In this document: piece by piece, positions 17,845 to 27,561 of the stretch
Layout: every line of letters begins with the position of its first letter
How positions within the stretch are numbered: position 1 is the first letter of the stretch
Notes under the pieces: generated by a model
Told to the model about the DNA's origin: nothing
The model's database searches: none
What the model saw: only the letters and a program-made list of their open reading frames with translations
Assembly: GCA_003990705.1 (NCBI GenBank)
Contig: AP018318.1
Coordinates: forward strand, 5,691,001-5,755,000
Length of the DNA stretch: 64,000 nt
Direction of reading: 5' to 3'
Source: Nostoc sp. HK-01
GTDB taxonomy: Bacteria > Cyanobacteriota > Cyanobacteriia > Cyanobacteriales > Nostocaceae
Translations under genes and position numbers: made by a program

Positions 17845-18074
17845 GAAAACCCGAAAAACGACAAACTCCTCCACCAAGTTGCCCAAAGGTAACTTGCAGC
17901 AAAATTTCTTTACATTAACGCTTTGGATTATAGCAACTTTAGCTACCTAAGCATACCCGAAAGTATCTTTTGGGAGCTATTTCTAGAACTGACGAATGGA
18001 TATTTTGATTACTCAGAAATTCCTCTGTCATTAATCATTGGTAGACCAATGACTAATGACAAATGATAAACGAC

Positions 18075-18893
18075 TTACTGTTTTTTGTCTGCAAGTTTTA
18101 CATTTGTAGCCAAACCTAACAATTGCAAAAATTGAATTGTCATCCAAGTTAAGTCGATTTCCCACCATTCCAAACCGTGACGGGCTGAGTATTGAAAAGC
18201 ATGGTGATTATTGTGCCAGCCTTCACCAAATACTAGTAAAGCTACCCACCAACAGTTAGTTGAGTTATCGCCAGATTCATGGCTGCGATAGCCAAATTTA
18301 TGGGTAGCACTGTTTACTAACCAGGTGCAGTGGTAAACCCAGACAATGCGAACAAAAATTCCCCAAACAACAAACGGCCAGCCACCCAGAAATAACAATA
18401 ATAAACCCAGTGCAACTTGGATGAGAATGAAATATTTTTCTAAAAACTGATAAACTGGGTCTTCGGCAATATCTTTGGTAAAGCGAGGAACATCAGCATG
18501 AGCGGGACATTTGTGAATTAGCCAACCCATGTGGCTCCACCAGAAGCCTTTATTAGAATCATGGGGATCTGGGTCAGTATCGGAATGTAAATGATGAATG
18601 CGGTGTGTCCCCACCCACTCGATTGGCCCTCCTTGGCAAGATAGTGTCCCGAACAACACTAAGATATATTCCAACCACTTGGGAGCTTGGAAACTGCGGT
18701 GAGTCACAAGGCGATGAAAACCTAAAGTAACGCCTAAACCACCAGTTATCCAGTAAAGTAAGAAACCCACACCAACTGCCGTCCAGCTAAAGTTGCTAGG
18801 AACAAGGGCAAATAAAGCGCCGATGTGTAGACCAACGAAAAAGAGGGTATTTACCCAATTGATCTGCGGTTTAGTTGAAGTAGCAATTGTCAT
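18075..18893 (-). CDS. desC: Acyl-lipid delta-9 desaturase
   Basis: A 272-residue stearoyl-type membrane desaturase that introduces the first double bond into saturated acyl chains of membrane lipids. Histidine boxes are HRLVTH, HRIHH and HNNHH, with four predicted membrane helices between. It is first in the cluster and supplies monounsaturated substrate for DesA. A truncated paralogue lies at 59517-59807. An imperfect inverted repeat (about 18028-18061) follows the gene and may mark its transcript end. Confidence 0.93.
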   Translation of the reverse strand: MTIATSTKPQINWVNTLFFVGLHIGALFALVPSNFSWTAVGVGFLLYWITGGLGVTLGFHRLVTHRSFQAPKWLEYILVLFGTLSCQGGPIEWVGTHRIHHLHSDTDPDPHDSNKGFWWSHMGWLIHKCPAHADVPRFTKDIAEDPVYQFLEKYFILIQVALGLLLLFLGGWPFVVWGIFVRIVWVYHCTWLVNSATHKFGYRSHESGDNSTNCWWVALLVFGEGWHNNHHAFQYSARHGLEWWEIDLTWMTIQFLQLLGLATNVKLADKKQ

Positions 18894-18979
18894 GTCAGTA
18901 ACCTGTATTGAAATTGTTCAGCCTAATCTGCGCGATCGCAAAATCCGCATATCTATAATTTTTTATTAATGAGGAAGTA

Positions 18980-20209
18980 ATGAACAGCTTGGAACAGCTG
19001 CGGCAAGCAGAACAGGCATTGATAGAGATTTTTTCTGGAATTGACGCTCAGGTCAAGCATAATCTAAAAAGAGTGCTGGATGCCTTTCGTAATCATCGCG
19101 TAGGAGCGCACCACTTTGCTGGTGTGAGTGGCTACGGTCATGATGATTTAGGACGAGAAACTTTAGACAAAGTTTTTGCGGAAGTAATGGGTGCGGAAGC
19201 GGCGGCCGTGCGAGTGCAGTTTGTATCGGGAACTCACGCGATCGCTTGCGCCCTATTTGGTGTACTCCGTCCTGGTGATCAGATGTTAGCAGTTGTCGGC
19301 TCTCCCTACGATACGCTCGAAGAAGTAATTGGTTTACGGGGTCAAGGACAAGGCTCCCTTATTGAGTTTGGCATAAAATACCGCCAATTGGACTTAACTC
19401 CTGAAGGAACTATTGATTGGAAAGCTTTAAGCCATGCTATAGATGACAAAACGCGTTTAGTCTTAATTCAGCGTTCTTGTGGCTATTCCTGGCGGCCTAG
19501 CTTATCCATTGCTGATATTGAAAAGATTGTGCATCTAGTCAAACAGCAAAATCCCGATACCGTTTGCTTCGTTGATAACTGCTACGGGGAATTTATCGAA
19601 ACTCAGGAACCCACCCACGTTGGTGCTGATTTAATGGCGGGTTCCTTAATTAAAAATCCTGGGGGTACTATCGTCACGGCTGGCGGTTACGTAGCTGGCC
19701 GTGCTGACTTGGTAGAAGCCGCCGCTTGTCGCTTAACTGCACCCGGTATAGGTAGTTATGGTGGTGCTACTTTTGACCAAAATCGCTTGTTATTTCAAGG
19801 CTTATTTTTATCGCCGCAGATGGTAGGAGAGGCGATGAAGGGAACTTTTTTGACTGGTTATGTCTTTGACAAGCTTGGTTATCCGGTGAATCCTGCGCCG
19901 CTTGCACCGCGTGGTGATGTAATTCAGGCGATTAAACTGGGTTCTGCGAAAAAGTTAATTGCTTTTTGTAAAGCTGTACAACAGAATTCTCCGGTGGGTT
20001 CTTATCTAGACCCTGTGCCTGATGCTATGCCGGGGTATGAGAGTCAAGTTGTGATGGCTGGGGGAACGTTTATTGAGGGGAGTACGTTGGAATTCTCGGC
20101 GGATGGGCCTTTGCGTGAGCCTTATATAGTTTATTGCCAAGGGGGGACTCATTGGACTCATGTGGCGATCGCCCTAGAGGCGGCAATTGAAGCAGTTGGG
20201 AGTGCTTGA
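18980..20209 (+). CDS. Methionine gamma-lyase family protein (PLP-dependent, aluminium-resistance-like)
   Basis: A 409-residue fold-type I PLP enzyme. Features are HHFAGVSGYGHDD near the N terminus, FVSGTHAIACALFG (cofactor binding), DNCYGEF with the Asp that contacts the PLP ring nitrogen, and the Schiff-base lysine in GSLIKNPGG. The family is annotated as methionine gamma-lyase-like or aluminium resistance protein, but its substrate is not firmly known. A good ribosome-binding site (GAGGAAG) precedes ATG 18980. It is divergent from desC, with an 86-bp shared promoter region. Confidence 0.85.
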   Translation: MNSLEQLRQAEQALIEIFSGIDAQVKHNLKRVLDAFRNHRVGAHHFAGVSGYGHDDLGRETLDKVFAEVMGAEAAAVRVQFVSGTHAIACALFGVLRPGDQMLAVVGSPYDTLEEVIGLRGQGQGSLIEFGIKYRQLDLTPEGTIDWKALSHAIDDKTRLVLIQRSCGYSWRPSLSIADIEKIVHLVKQQNPDTVCFVDNCYGEFIETQEPTHVGADLMAGSLIKNPGGTIVTAGGYVAGRADLVEAAACRLTAPGIGSYGGATFDQNRLLFQGLFLSPQMVGEAMKGTFLTGYVFDKLGYPVNPAPLAPRGDVIQAIKLGSAKKLIAFCKAVQQNSPVGSYLDPVPDAMPGYESQVVMAGGTFIEGSTLEFSADGPLREPYIVYCQGGTHWTHVAIALEAAIEAVGSA

Positions 20210-20228
20210 AGTTACATGAGTTAGGATT

Positions 20229-20292
20229 GTCTCACGCAGAGACGCAAAGATCCCAATCATTCCTTTGCGCCTCCGCGCCTCTGCGTGAGACT
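20229..20292. terminator. Large hairpin between convergent genes
   Basis: Arms beginning GTCTCACGCAGAG (from 20229) and ending CTCTGCGTGAGAC (to 20292) form a long, slightly imperfect stem with CTTTGCG/CGCAAAG near its centre. This matches a repeat widely seen between cyanobacterial genes. Its place between two convergent stop codons suggests it ends both transcripts. Confidence 0.7.
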
Positions 20293-21492
20293 TTAATCCG
20301 GTAATTTATACTGCCCAACAATCCGTTTAGCATACTCCGGCACGTGTGCCTCTAACTTCTCCCCACGATTCCGCTTCACATACAAATAATTGCGTGTAAA
20401 GTGCGAATCAATCGAGAATCGTGCATATTCCAAACCTTTAGGGCCGATTTTATCAATCACCACACCCATCATTTTCGCTACCCACATCGGTAAGGTTACG
20501 CCTTTGTCATAAGCAGGAATTCCTTGCTGTACAGCTTCTTTCCTGTTCCCCTGAGACATTACAGGTTGCGTGTCTATTTGGTCTTTCACCAAGTCCAGCA
20601 TTTCTTTGCCTGTATCATTTCTGACTACAATCCACTGCCAGCCGAAGGGTGCGCCCATGTAGCCGACGACTAAATCAGCTAGGGAGTTGACGTAATCAAA
20701 GCAACTCATGCAGGAAGGGGCAAAGACATCTTTGAGTTGGTTGGTTTTTAAGCCAAAGAATGGTACTTTCTCGATTGAGCCGTCTTCATGCTTGAAATGA
20801 ATGCGGAAGTCTTGCATGAATTCGTAGTGTACTACTGTCTCAGGCGATCGGCTGGTGGTTTCTAAGAATTTTTGCAGTCCGGCGCGGGTAACGTTATCTA
20901 CGCAAGGTGTACCTAAAACGTATAACTTTTCTAAACCCAGTTTCTTTTCTACTGCCCGGAGTGCTTGGATTTGGCAACCAACACCAATTACTAGTAGTCG
21001 CTTCATCCCCGATTTTTCCACCTGTTCCAAGATAGAAAGGTTGGGGGAGAGTGTTGGTTTATTTACTCGTGCTGCCAGTATTTCTTCTGGGGTGCGAGCA
21101 ATCACAGGCATGGGTTGGAAGCGGTCTTCTTTGGTATTTTGGACACAGACAACGCCTTCAACTAATCCGCGATTCAGCATTTCGATCGCAATAGTGCTGA
21201 CTATACCTGTCCATTGTGAGCCTTCGATGGGCTGCTGTTTCTTTGCTGCCATCATTTCTTGATGCACCCCAAAGTAAAGTTCTTCGGGGTTGTCAAGATT
21301 CCGAGAACGGCTATGGCTTTGTTCTTCGAGGGTGTCTATCTGCTGGTTGATAAAAGCGCAGGCTTCCTTGACATAGTGAATATAGTATGTGTCACATAGT
21401 CCGCATTCACTGCACAGTTCTTTGGCAGGGCGACGGCTACCGGGTTTTAAGGCTTTGGCTTTTGTATGCTTGCTAGAATCAACAGAGGTCAT
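20293..21492 (-). CDS. bciB: Divinyl (proto)chlorophyllide 8-vinyl reductase, ferredoxin-dependent (BciB type)
   Basis: A 399-residue member of the F420-hydrogenase beta-subunit family that in cyanobacteria reduces the 8-vinyl group of chlorophyll precursors using reduced ferredoxin. Conserved cysteines that bind iron-sulfur clusters appear in CSECGLCDTYY, GVGCQIQALR, GTPCVDN and CMSCFDY. Flavin-binding features are expected from the family. Length and sequence match cyanobacterial BciB. It stands alone between convergent and divergent neighbours. Confidence 0.88.
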   Translation of the reverse strand: MTSVDSSKHTKAKALKPGSRRPAKELCSECGLCDTYYIHYVKEACAFINQQIDTLEEQSHSRSRNLDNPEELYFGVHQEMMAAKKQQPIEGSQWTGIVSTIAIEMLNRGLVEGVVCVQNTKEDRFQPMPVIARTPEEILAARVNKPTLSPNLSILEQVEKSGMKRLLVIGVGCQIQALRAVEKKLGLEKLYVLGTPCVDNVTRAGLQKFLETTSRSPETVVHYEFMQDFRIHFKHEDGSIEKVPFFGLKTNQLKDVFAPSCMSCFDYVNSLADLVVGYMGAPFGWQWIVVRNDTGKEMLDLVKDQIDTQPVMSQGNRKEAVQQGIPAYDKGVTLPMWVAKMMGVVIDKIGPKGLEYARFSIDSHFTRNYLYVKRNRGEKLEAHVPEYAKRIVGQYKLPD

Positions 21493-21576
21493 ATAAATAT
21501 TTGTTTTATCCAGGAATCCTTTTACTACAATACCTTTACAGCTTATGAACTTAAACTATATAAGTTGAAAAATCTG

Positions 21577-22038
21577 ATGACTACGCCTCAATCAAAAGTT
21601 TTTACCAACTCGCGTCTTTACGACCAAGATTTTTATTTGTGGATAGAGACAACTGCTAAACAACTAAAAGAAGGCAGATTTTCTGAGGTAGATTTAGAAA
21701 ATCTTATCGAAGAAATTGAAAGCATGGGGAGAAGTGAAAAACACGCACTTGAGAGTAATTTAGTTGTTTTATTAATGCACCTATTAAAATACAAATATCA
21801 GCCAGAAAAACGCTCTAATAGTTGGAAAGGGACTATTAGAGAACATCGCCGCAGGTTAACAAGGACTTTTAAGGATAGTCCTAGTTTAAAACCTTATTTT
21901 CAGGAAGTTTTTACTGATTGTTATCAAGATGCCAGAAAGCAAGCCAGTGATGAAACTGGTTTATCTGTTGATACTTTTCCCGTAGACTCTCCATTTACTA
22001 CGGATGAATGTTTAAATGAAGATTTTTTACCTGATTAG
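21577..22038 (+). CDS. DUF29 family protein
   Basis: A 153-residue DUF29 protein: LYDQDFYLWIETTAKQL, ENLIEEIESMGRSE, then the basic KYQPEKRSNSWKGTIREHRR segment and a C-terminal TFPxDSPF. The upstream ORF extension to 21466 overlaps the bciB start and is not family-like; ATG 21577 is the credible start. The function of DUF29 is unknown. It is a paralogue of the gene at 2245. Confidence 0.8.
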   Translation: MTTPQSKVFTNSRLYDQDFYLWIETTAKQLKEGRFSEVDLENLIEEIESMGRSEKHALESNLVVLLMHLLKYKYQPEKRSNSWKGTIREHRRRLTRTFKDSPSLKPYFQEVFTDCYQDARKQASDETGLSVDTFPVDSPFTTDECLNEDFLPD

Positions 22039-22227
22039 TTGAGTCTTGATATTTTCACAACAGTACAATTTATAACTTAACTCTTAAATGGCGATGCCAT
22101 AATGTGAAATCTATTTACTACTACTTTTTTTCCTCTGTATATCTGTGTTTTTCTGTTCAAATCTCTACAATTACTGGGAAAACTTAGAAATACAATCAGC
22201 AATTTCTAAGTTAATCACTCAAAACCA

Positions 22228-23949
22228 ATGATACAAAACTCTAAAACAGGTGCAGCATTCATCGCTGGAGGAAGCCTAGCAGGCGCAGGTGTGTCTGCAA
22301 CAGTTGGCGGAATGGGGTTAGCTGGCGGATTTGGTGCTGTCGGGATTGGAACTGCGCCTGTGGTTGGTGCTGGTGCTGTGGCTGGTGCGGCTGTTTATGG
22401 TGCTTTTCAAGCCGTAGCTGCGGGAGATGCGGCGGCTTTTGGTGCAATGGGAATTGGTGCTGTTGGTGGTGCTGGCTTTTCTGGCGTTGTTGGTGGTATG
22501 GGATTAGTTGCACCGAAAATCGGTCTGGCGTTTGGTATTGGTACTGTACCAATGGCTGGCGTTGGTGCAGTTTTAGGACTGGCGGCTTATGGTTTTGCTA
22601 AGTTGTTAGATGAATCTGAGGTTAAAGAAACTCCTGCACAGCTTTTTGAACGGATGGAAGAAAAAGTTTTGCAGATGGATTACTATAACGCTGCTGTCAT
22701 GGAGTTAGGTTTATTTTTATCTGGTGAGGATCTCAACCAAAAATTTGCGGCTTTAGAGGTTGAGGAGGAGTTACAAAAACTTAAGGCGGAATTTTCGACT
22801 GCGAAGACTGAACAAGAAACTGTAACTTCTAACCTTCAGCTTCCTGAAACTTGGAAATGTGTCAAAACTCTTAAGGGTCATACAGCAAAAGTTAATGCGA
22901 TCGCAATCACTCCCGGTGGTAATACTTTAGTTAGTGGCAGTAATGACAGACAAATTAATCTGTGGAATCTGAAAACAAGAAAGTGGTTTCACTGTTTTTC
23001 TGGTCAAGCAGAGGCGGTTCTATCTCTTGCTATCAGTCCTGATGGAAAACAGATTGCTAGTGGTTGTGTTGACCGCAAAATTAGTACTTGGCAAATAGAT
23101 AAAAAACAATTTTTGCGAACATTTTTTTATTCCAACTCTCCCTATAGTCATAATGGTTTTGTAAATTCAGTAGTATTTAGCCCTGATGGTAGATTTCTTG
23201 CTAGTGGTAGTGCTGATAAAACTATCAAAATTTGGGGAGGCTATACAGGTAATTTAAAACTTGCTTTGATTGGGCATACAGATGCAGTTTTATCTGTTGC
23301 CATTAGTCCTGATAGTAAAATTTTGGCTAGTGGAAGTGTTGATAAAACTATCAGGCTGTGGGACTGCACAACTTGGAAGCCACTTGAGATTTTCACTCAA
23401 AATTTAGCTGCAATCAATACAGTTGTTATTAGTCCTGATGGTCATACTCTGATTAGCGGTAGTACCGACACTACCATCAAGCTGTGGAATCTCTATACAA
23501 AAGAATTAATTTGCACTTTGACTGGACACACAGAAGCAGTTTCATCTGTTGCTGTCAGTCCTGATGGAACAATCTTATCTAGTAGCAGCCACAGCAGCAT
23601 TAAAGTTTGGCATATCCCAACTGGGAATCTATTACATACTCTCGCTGGTTGTAGCCCTGTCGCCTTTACTCCTGATGGCAAGATGTTGGTAAGTGGTGGT
23701 AACGGCGGTACTATTAAAATTTGGAGTCTGCAAGGTCTGAATGAGTTGCATCTCGATTCTTTACTGCATCAGGAATGGTGGGAAGTTTTAGGTGTAGATC
23801 CAACGGCACATTCTCAAGATGTTAAACTTGCCTACCTGCAACTAGCTAGACAATATCATCCTGATATTAATAGGTCTGCAAACGCTAAAGCGTCAATGCA
23901 ATTAATTAACGAAGCTTATCAACAATTCCAAGCGCAACTGAAGTTTTGA
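22228..23949 (+). CDS. Glycine-zipper / seven-bladed WD40 / C-terminal DnaJ-domain fusion protein
   Basis: A 573-residue protein with three parts. Residues 1-125 are rich in Gly, Ala and Val with glycine-zipper spacing and probably insert in or associate with a membrane. After a charged helical linker, residues about 215-505 contain seven WD40 repeats (xSPDGxxLxSGSxDxTIKLW type), enough for a closed seven-bladed propeller. From residue 517 a J domain begins (WWEVLGVDP) with the HPD tripeptide in RQYHPDINR, which in DnaJ proteins stimulates Hsp70 ATPase. The architecture suggests a membrane-linked adaptor delivering propeller-bound clients to Hsp70. That role is inference. Confidence 0.8.
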   Translation: MIQNSKTGAAFIAGGSLAGAGVSATVGGMGLAGGFGAVGIGTAPVVGAGAVAGAAVYGAFQAVAAGDAAAFGAMGIGAVGGAGFSGVVGGMGLVAPKIGLAFGIGTVPMAGVGAVLGLAAYGFAKLLDESEVKETPAQLFERMEEKVLQMDYYNAAVMELGLFLSGEDLNQKFAALEVEEELQKLKAEFSTAKTEQETVTSNLQLPETWKCVKTLKGHTAKVNAIAITPGGNTLVSGSNDRQINLWNLKTRKWFHCFSGQAEAVLSLAISPDGKQIASGCVDRKISTWQIDKKQFLRTFFYSNSPYSHNGFVNSVVFSPDGRFLASGSADKTIKIWGGYTGNLKLALIGHTDAVLSVAISPDSKILASGSVDKTIRLWDCTTWKPLEIFTQNLAAINTVVISPDGHTLISGSTDTTIKLWNLYTKELICTLTGHTEAVSSVAVSPDGTILSSSSHSSIKVWHIPTGNLLHTLAGCSPVAFTPDGKMLVSGGNGGTIKIWSLQGLNELHLDSLLHQEWWEVLGVDPTAHSQDVKLAYLQLARQYHPDINRSANAKASMQLINEAYQQFQAQLKF

Positions 23950-24054
23950 TGAGTGCGCGATCGCCCTTCTTCTTGTAAAAAATTAATTATTATTTACAAT
24001 ACTTAAAATTATGCTAAAAAAGTTACTGTAATCCTTAAAAAAATTTGAGTATAT

Positions 24055-24519
24055 ATGATTAACGTTAGCGAAGCCCTAGAACCTCTTGCGGCTTGGTTCC
24101 GTTCTTTGGGAATACCTCAGCCGATTGTGGAATGGGGGCATCCAGTAATGATGGGAATCGTTGTGGTTGTGATGGGTAGTTATGTCGGATGGACTGGTTG
24201 GCGATATAGGCTGGCGAAGGATAAAGATGAGTCATTTAAAAACCGGATGAATCATCGCCTACTTGCACCGTGGATGTTTTTCTTTTTAGCGGCTGGTTAT
24301 CCTGGTGGAGTTTTGTCTTTGGTGATGCAGCGTCACGCAATTTTTGAAAGTCCTCATTTCTGGACTGGCTCTCTTGTACTCATATTGCTATTGATTAATA
24401 GTGTAATTTCGTTTACTGGCTTTGCTGGTGGTAAACCTGCTTTACGCACTACTCATGCTTATTTAGGCAGCGGAATCTTGGGACTTTTAGTTGTCCACGC
24501 TGTATTAGGGCTTATTTAA
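24055..24519 (+). CDS. DUF4079 family membrane protein
   Basis: A 154-residue protein with four predicted membrane helices and conserved histidines (VEWGHPVMMG, MNHRLLAPW, TTHAYLG, VVHAVLG). The pattern resembles cytochrome-b561-like haem-binding helical bundles, and DUF4079 proteins are widespread in cyanobacteria and plants. Function is not established. The start is ATG 24055 and a terminator follows at 24581. Confidence 0.7.
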   Translation: MINVSEALEPLAAWFRSLGIPQPIVEWGHPVMMGIVVVVMGSYVGWTGWRYRLAKDKDESFKNRMNHRLLAPWMFFFLAAGYPGGVLSLVMQRHAIFESPHFWTGSLVLILLLINSVISFTGFAGGKPALRTTHAYLGSGILGLLVVHAVLGLI

Positions 24520-24580
24520 CTTAAGTATATCTTTGTAGTTTTGTTGTAATTTTTAACGAGCCATACTTAGTTTCATCAAG

Positions 24581-24606
24581 AAAGCCTGCATTTGCGGGCT
24601 TTGTTT
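24581..24606 (+). terminator. Rho-independent terminator after the DUF4079 gene
   Basis: A short GC-rich hairpin (AAAGCCTGC / GCGGGCTTT, one G-T pair, three- or four-base loop) followed by TGTTTG. Confidence 0.7.
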
Positions 24607-24688
24607 GTATGAATCTAAATAAACTATACTTCACCAACAAGCATCAATTTTTCTTGAGTGCTGCCCAGTTGAGAGTTTGAATTGTCTT

Positions 24689-27034
24689 ATGTTTCAGACG
24701 AGTGGTGTGATTATTTGCCTTGGTTATATTTTCGGGTTGTTGTTTACTGCTGTTCCTTGGGGTGGGGTGTGGATTTTAATTGTGGCGATACTGGGAGCAG
24801 TTTTTTTGAGAAAACGCACCACTCCACCTCAGCCACAAGAAAGCAATGGCAACAAAGGTAAAGCTACAGCAAATATTTGGCAATCATTTCCTCATCCGCG
24901 AGTCTGGCTGATTGCTGGTTTGGTAGGATTACTGGCGACTGTGTATTTGCAATGGCGATCGCCACAACCAAGTATAAAAGATATTAGTCAATTTGTGCCG
25001 GCAGATAATGTTGCAAATCAAGAGCAATTAGTGATTGTACGCGGTCAAGTAGAAAGTAGTCCCCGCTTAACTCGCAGTCAACGGGGACAGTTTTGGTTAG
25101 CAGCGACTCAGTTGGATGAAGTTAAAAATGGTAATGGCCCCGCCAGTGTACCAAAAGGGGTTACAGGTAAGTTGTATGTAACTTTACCTCTACTGCAAGC
25201 AACTGGGCTGCATCCTGGGGAAGAAATTGCTGTTACGGGGATTTTATATAAACCAAAAGCTGCTTCTAATCCTGGCGCTTTCGATTTTCAAAAGTATCTC
25301 AAGCAGGAAGGATCATTTGCTGGTTTGATAGGAAGACAGATAAATATTGTCAATGATGATGATAAATGGGGATGGTGGCAAATTCGGGAGCGAATTTTGA
25401 AATCGCAAGTTCAAAGTTTAGGAATTCCCGCAGGGCCACTTGTAAGTGCAATGGTTTTGGGTAGCAAAGCTGTCGATTTACCATACGATATTCGTGATTT
25501 ATTTATCAAAGCTGGAATGGCTCATGCTTTGGCTGCATCTGGGTTTCAAACTTCGTTAATTTTGGGTGTAATATTACAGTTAACTAAACGGACAAATAAA
25601 GCCACTCAATTTATTTGCGGTTTTTTAGGTTTAATTATTTTCCTCAGTTTGTCAGGATTCCAACCTGCGGTACTGCGAGCCGTAATTATGGGTAGTGCAG
25701 CTTTAGTTGGTTTGTTATTAGATAGAAAAGTCAAACAGTTCGGTTCGCTATTATTAGCAGCAACATTACTATTGTTATTTAACCCGTTATGGATTTGGGA
25801 TTTAGGTTTTCAACTGAGTTTTTTAGCAACATTAGGATTAATTGTTACTGTACCAGCGATAACTGAAAAACTGAATTGGCTACCACCTGCGATCGCTTCT
25901 TTAATTGCTGTACCTTTAGCGGCGACAATTTGGACTTTACCTATCCAACTTTCGGTGTTTGGCGTGGTTCCCGCTTACAGTTTGTTGCTGAATATGATTA
26001 CTACACCGTTCATTTCAGTGATTAGTATTGGGGGAATTATTAGTGCGATCGCGGCATTAGCATCTTCTAGGGTGGGCAGTGCGATCGCAAGTATACTCAA
26101 CTATCCTAGTGATTGGCTAATTCAATTAGTAGAATTTTTTAGTAGTTTACCAGGTAACTCCTTAGTAGTCGGAAGTATTTCAACTTGGCAAATGTTAGCT
26201 GTTTATGCTTTGATTCTGTTAACGTGCCTAGTTAAATGGTGGCAGAAACGCTGGTGGTTTGCTGGTTTAATGATATTTGGTTTAGTACTTGTCCCAGCTT
26301 GGCATTCAGCAAATACATTATTTCGGGTAACAGTTTTAGAAGCTGGCGCAGAACCAGTGGTAGTGATTCAAGATAAAGGCAATATCACCTTAATTAACAG
26401 TGGCGAAGAAGGTACAGGACGTTACACAATTGTCCCGTTTTTACAGCAGCAAGGTGTGAATAAAATTGAATGGGCGATCGCCAGTGATTTTGATAACAAT
26501 GATAATAATGCTTGGTTGGAAGTAATTCAAAGCCTGCCAATCAAAAATTTTTATAAATATTCTCTCAAACCAGAAACTAACCTGGCGAGTCAAGAAATTC
26601 AACAGGAAGTTCAAAAGCATCAAGGTATTTACCAAACTGTAATACCAGGACAACAAGTAGTTACAGGTTTAACAGTTGCTCAATTAATTAAAGAGCAATT
26701 ACCTGTTTTGTATTTGCAAATTCAAAATCAAACTTGGTTATTAGTTGGTGATGTTGAACCTCAAGAAATTGAAAGATTAGCTAAGGGGGAAGGTTTACCT
26801 CGTCCCCAAGTATTATGGTGTAGTCCAGAATCATTAAAAGATTTGATCAAATTGTTTCAACCAAAAGTAGCGATCGCCACATCTACTAACCTTGATCCTA
26901 AAATAATTACTGAACTTAAACAAAATCCAACACAAGTTTTTTTCACAGGGCGAGATGGCGCTATTCAATGGACACCTAATGGTCAATTTGAATCATTTAT
27001 TCAAGAAACTGAAAATAAATCCTCTGTCTTGTAA
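24689..27034 (+). CDS. comEC: ComEC/Rec2 family competence protein
   Basis: A 781-residue inner-membrane protein of the ComEC family, the channel through which transforming DNA strands enter the cytoplasm. The N-terminal helices are followed by an OB-like domain (DUF4131, about 100-235), then the polytopic competence domain with GMAHALAASGFQTSL and FQPAVLRAVIMG, typical of ComEC. The C-terminal region (about 535-781) aligns with the metallo-beta-lactamase domain but the metal motif is replaced (ASDFDNNDNN in place of HxHxDH type). ATG 24689 is preferred over TTG 24677. Confidence 0.88.
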   Translation: MFQTSGVIICLGYIFGLLFTAVPWGGVWILIVAILGAVFLRKRTTPPQPQESNGNKGKATANIWQSFPHPRVWLIAGLVGLLATVYLQWRSPQPSIKDISQFVPADNVANQEQLVIVRGQVESSPRLTRSQRGQFWLAATQLDEVKNGNGPASVPKGVTGKLYVTLPLLQATGLHPGEEIAVTGILYKPKAASNPGAFDFQKYLKQEGSFAGLIGRQINIVNDDDKWGWWQIRERILKSQVQSLGIPAGPLVSAMVLGSKAVDLPYDIRDLFIKAGMAHALAASGFQTSLILGVILQLTKRTNKATQFICGFLGLIIFLSLSGFQPAVLRAVIMGSAALVGLLLDRKVKQFGSLLLAATLLLLFNPLWIWDLGFQLSFLATLGLIVTVPAITEKLNWLPPAIASLIAVPLAATIWTLPIQLSVFGVVPAYSLLLNMITTPFISVISIGGIISAIAALASSRVGSAIASILNYPSDWLIQLVEFFSSLPGNSLVVGSISTWQMLAVYALILLTCLVKWWQKRWWFAGLMIFGLVLVPAWHSANTLFRVTVLEAGAEPVVVIQDKGNITLINSGEEGTGRYTIVPFLQQQGVNKIEWAIASDFDNNDNNAWLEVIQSLPIKNFYKYSLKPETNLASQEIQQEVQKHQGIYQTVIPGQQVVTGLTVAQLIKEQLPVLYLQIQNQTWLLVGDVEPQEIERLAKGEGLPRPQVLWCSPESLKDLIKLFQPKVAIATSTNLDPKIITELKQNPTQVFFTGRDGAIQWTPNGQFESFIQETENKSSVL

Positions 27035-27267
27035 AATTAGCAAAAAAATTTAGTATTTATGAGCCTAAATTCTCTATGAAGTCTGGAAATACCAGATTTT
27101 TAAAGAGACTGGGTATCAAAATGTTTGAATTTTTACCAATTAATTAAGACAAATATTTTCAGGACATGATCAGTATTTATGATGAGGCTCAGACAATGCA
27201 ACAAAGTTATAAGAAAATAGTAGCGATGCAAAATACATCTTAAAATAGTTAAAAAAATATAAAGAAT

Positions 27268-27561
27268 ATGCAAAAATATCACTTAGGCAAAGTCGTGGTA
27301 TTCTTTGGCAACTTTCCCTTAACGATTCGAGTACCCGCAGCACCACGAGATGAGCAGTTAAATTTTTTGCGCGATCGCCTAATTTTTCATGGTAATAATC
27401 TTGTAGAGCATGGATTATGGGAAGAACCACTGAGTGATGGAGAACTAGAAAGAATACTGTTAGATGTAGAAATTGAGCCAGTATTTTTTCCTGGCTTTTG
27501 TCATATTTTTTCCTTATTAGGAAACCCTTTGACAATGGTGAGAAAATTATTTAGAGATTAA
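27268..27561 (+). CDS. Conserved hypothetical protein, 97 residues
   Basis: A 97-residue soluble protein with no recognised domain. It has a hydrophobic N-terminal strand (GKVVVFFGNFPLTIRVP), then a helical middle with acidic residues and an aromatic C terminus. ATG 27268 follows a purine-rich AAAGAAT. The 3' end overlaps the convergent ROK gene by 15 bp. A coding assignment is plausible because composition is protein-like and the frame is long, but evidence is limited. Confidence 0.5.
   Translation: MQKYHLGKVVVFFGNFPLTIRVPAAPRDEQLNFLRDRLIFHGNNLVEHGLWEEPLSDGELERILLDVEIEPVFFPGFCHIFSLLGNPLTMVRKLFRD

Noticed and set aside
22228-22600. Gly/Ala-rich N terminus of the WD40-DnaJ protein as a bacteriocin-type gene
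   Set aside because: It is in frame and continuous with the WD40 and J domains, with no separate stop or leader.
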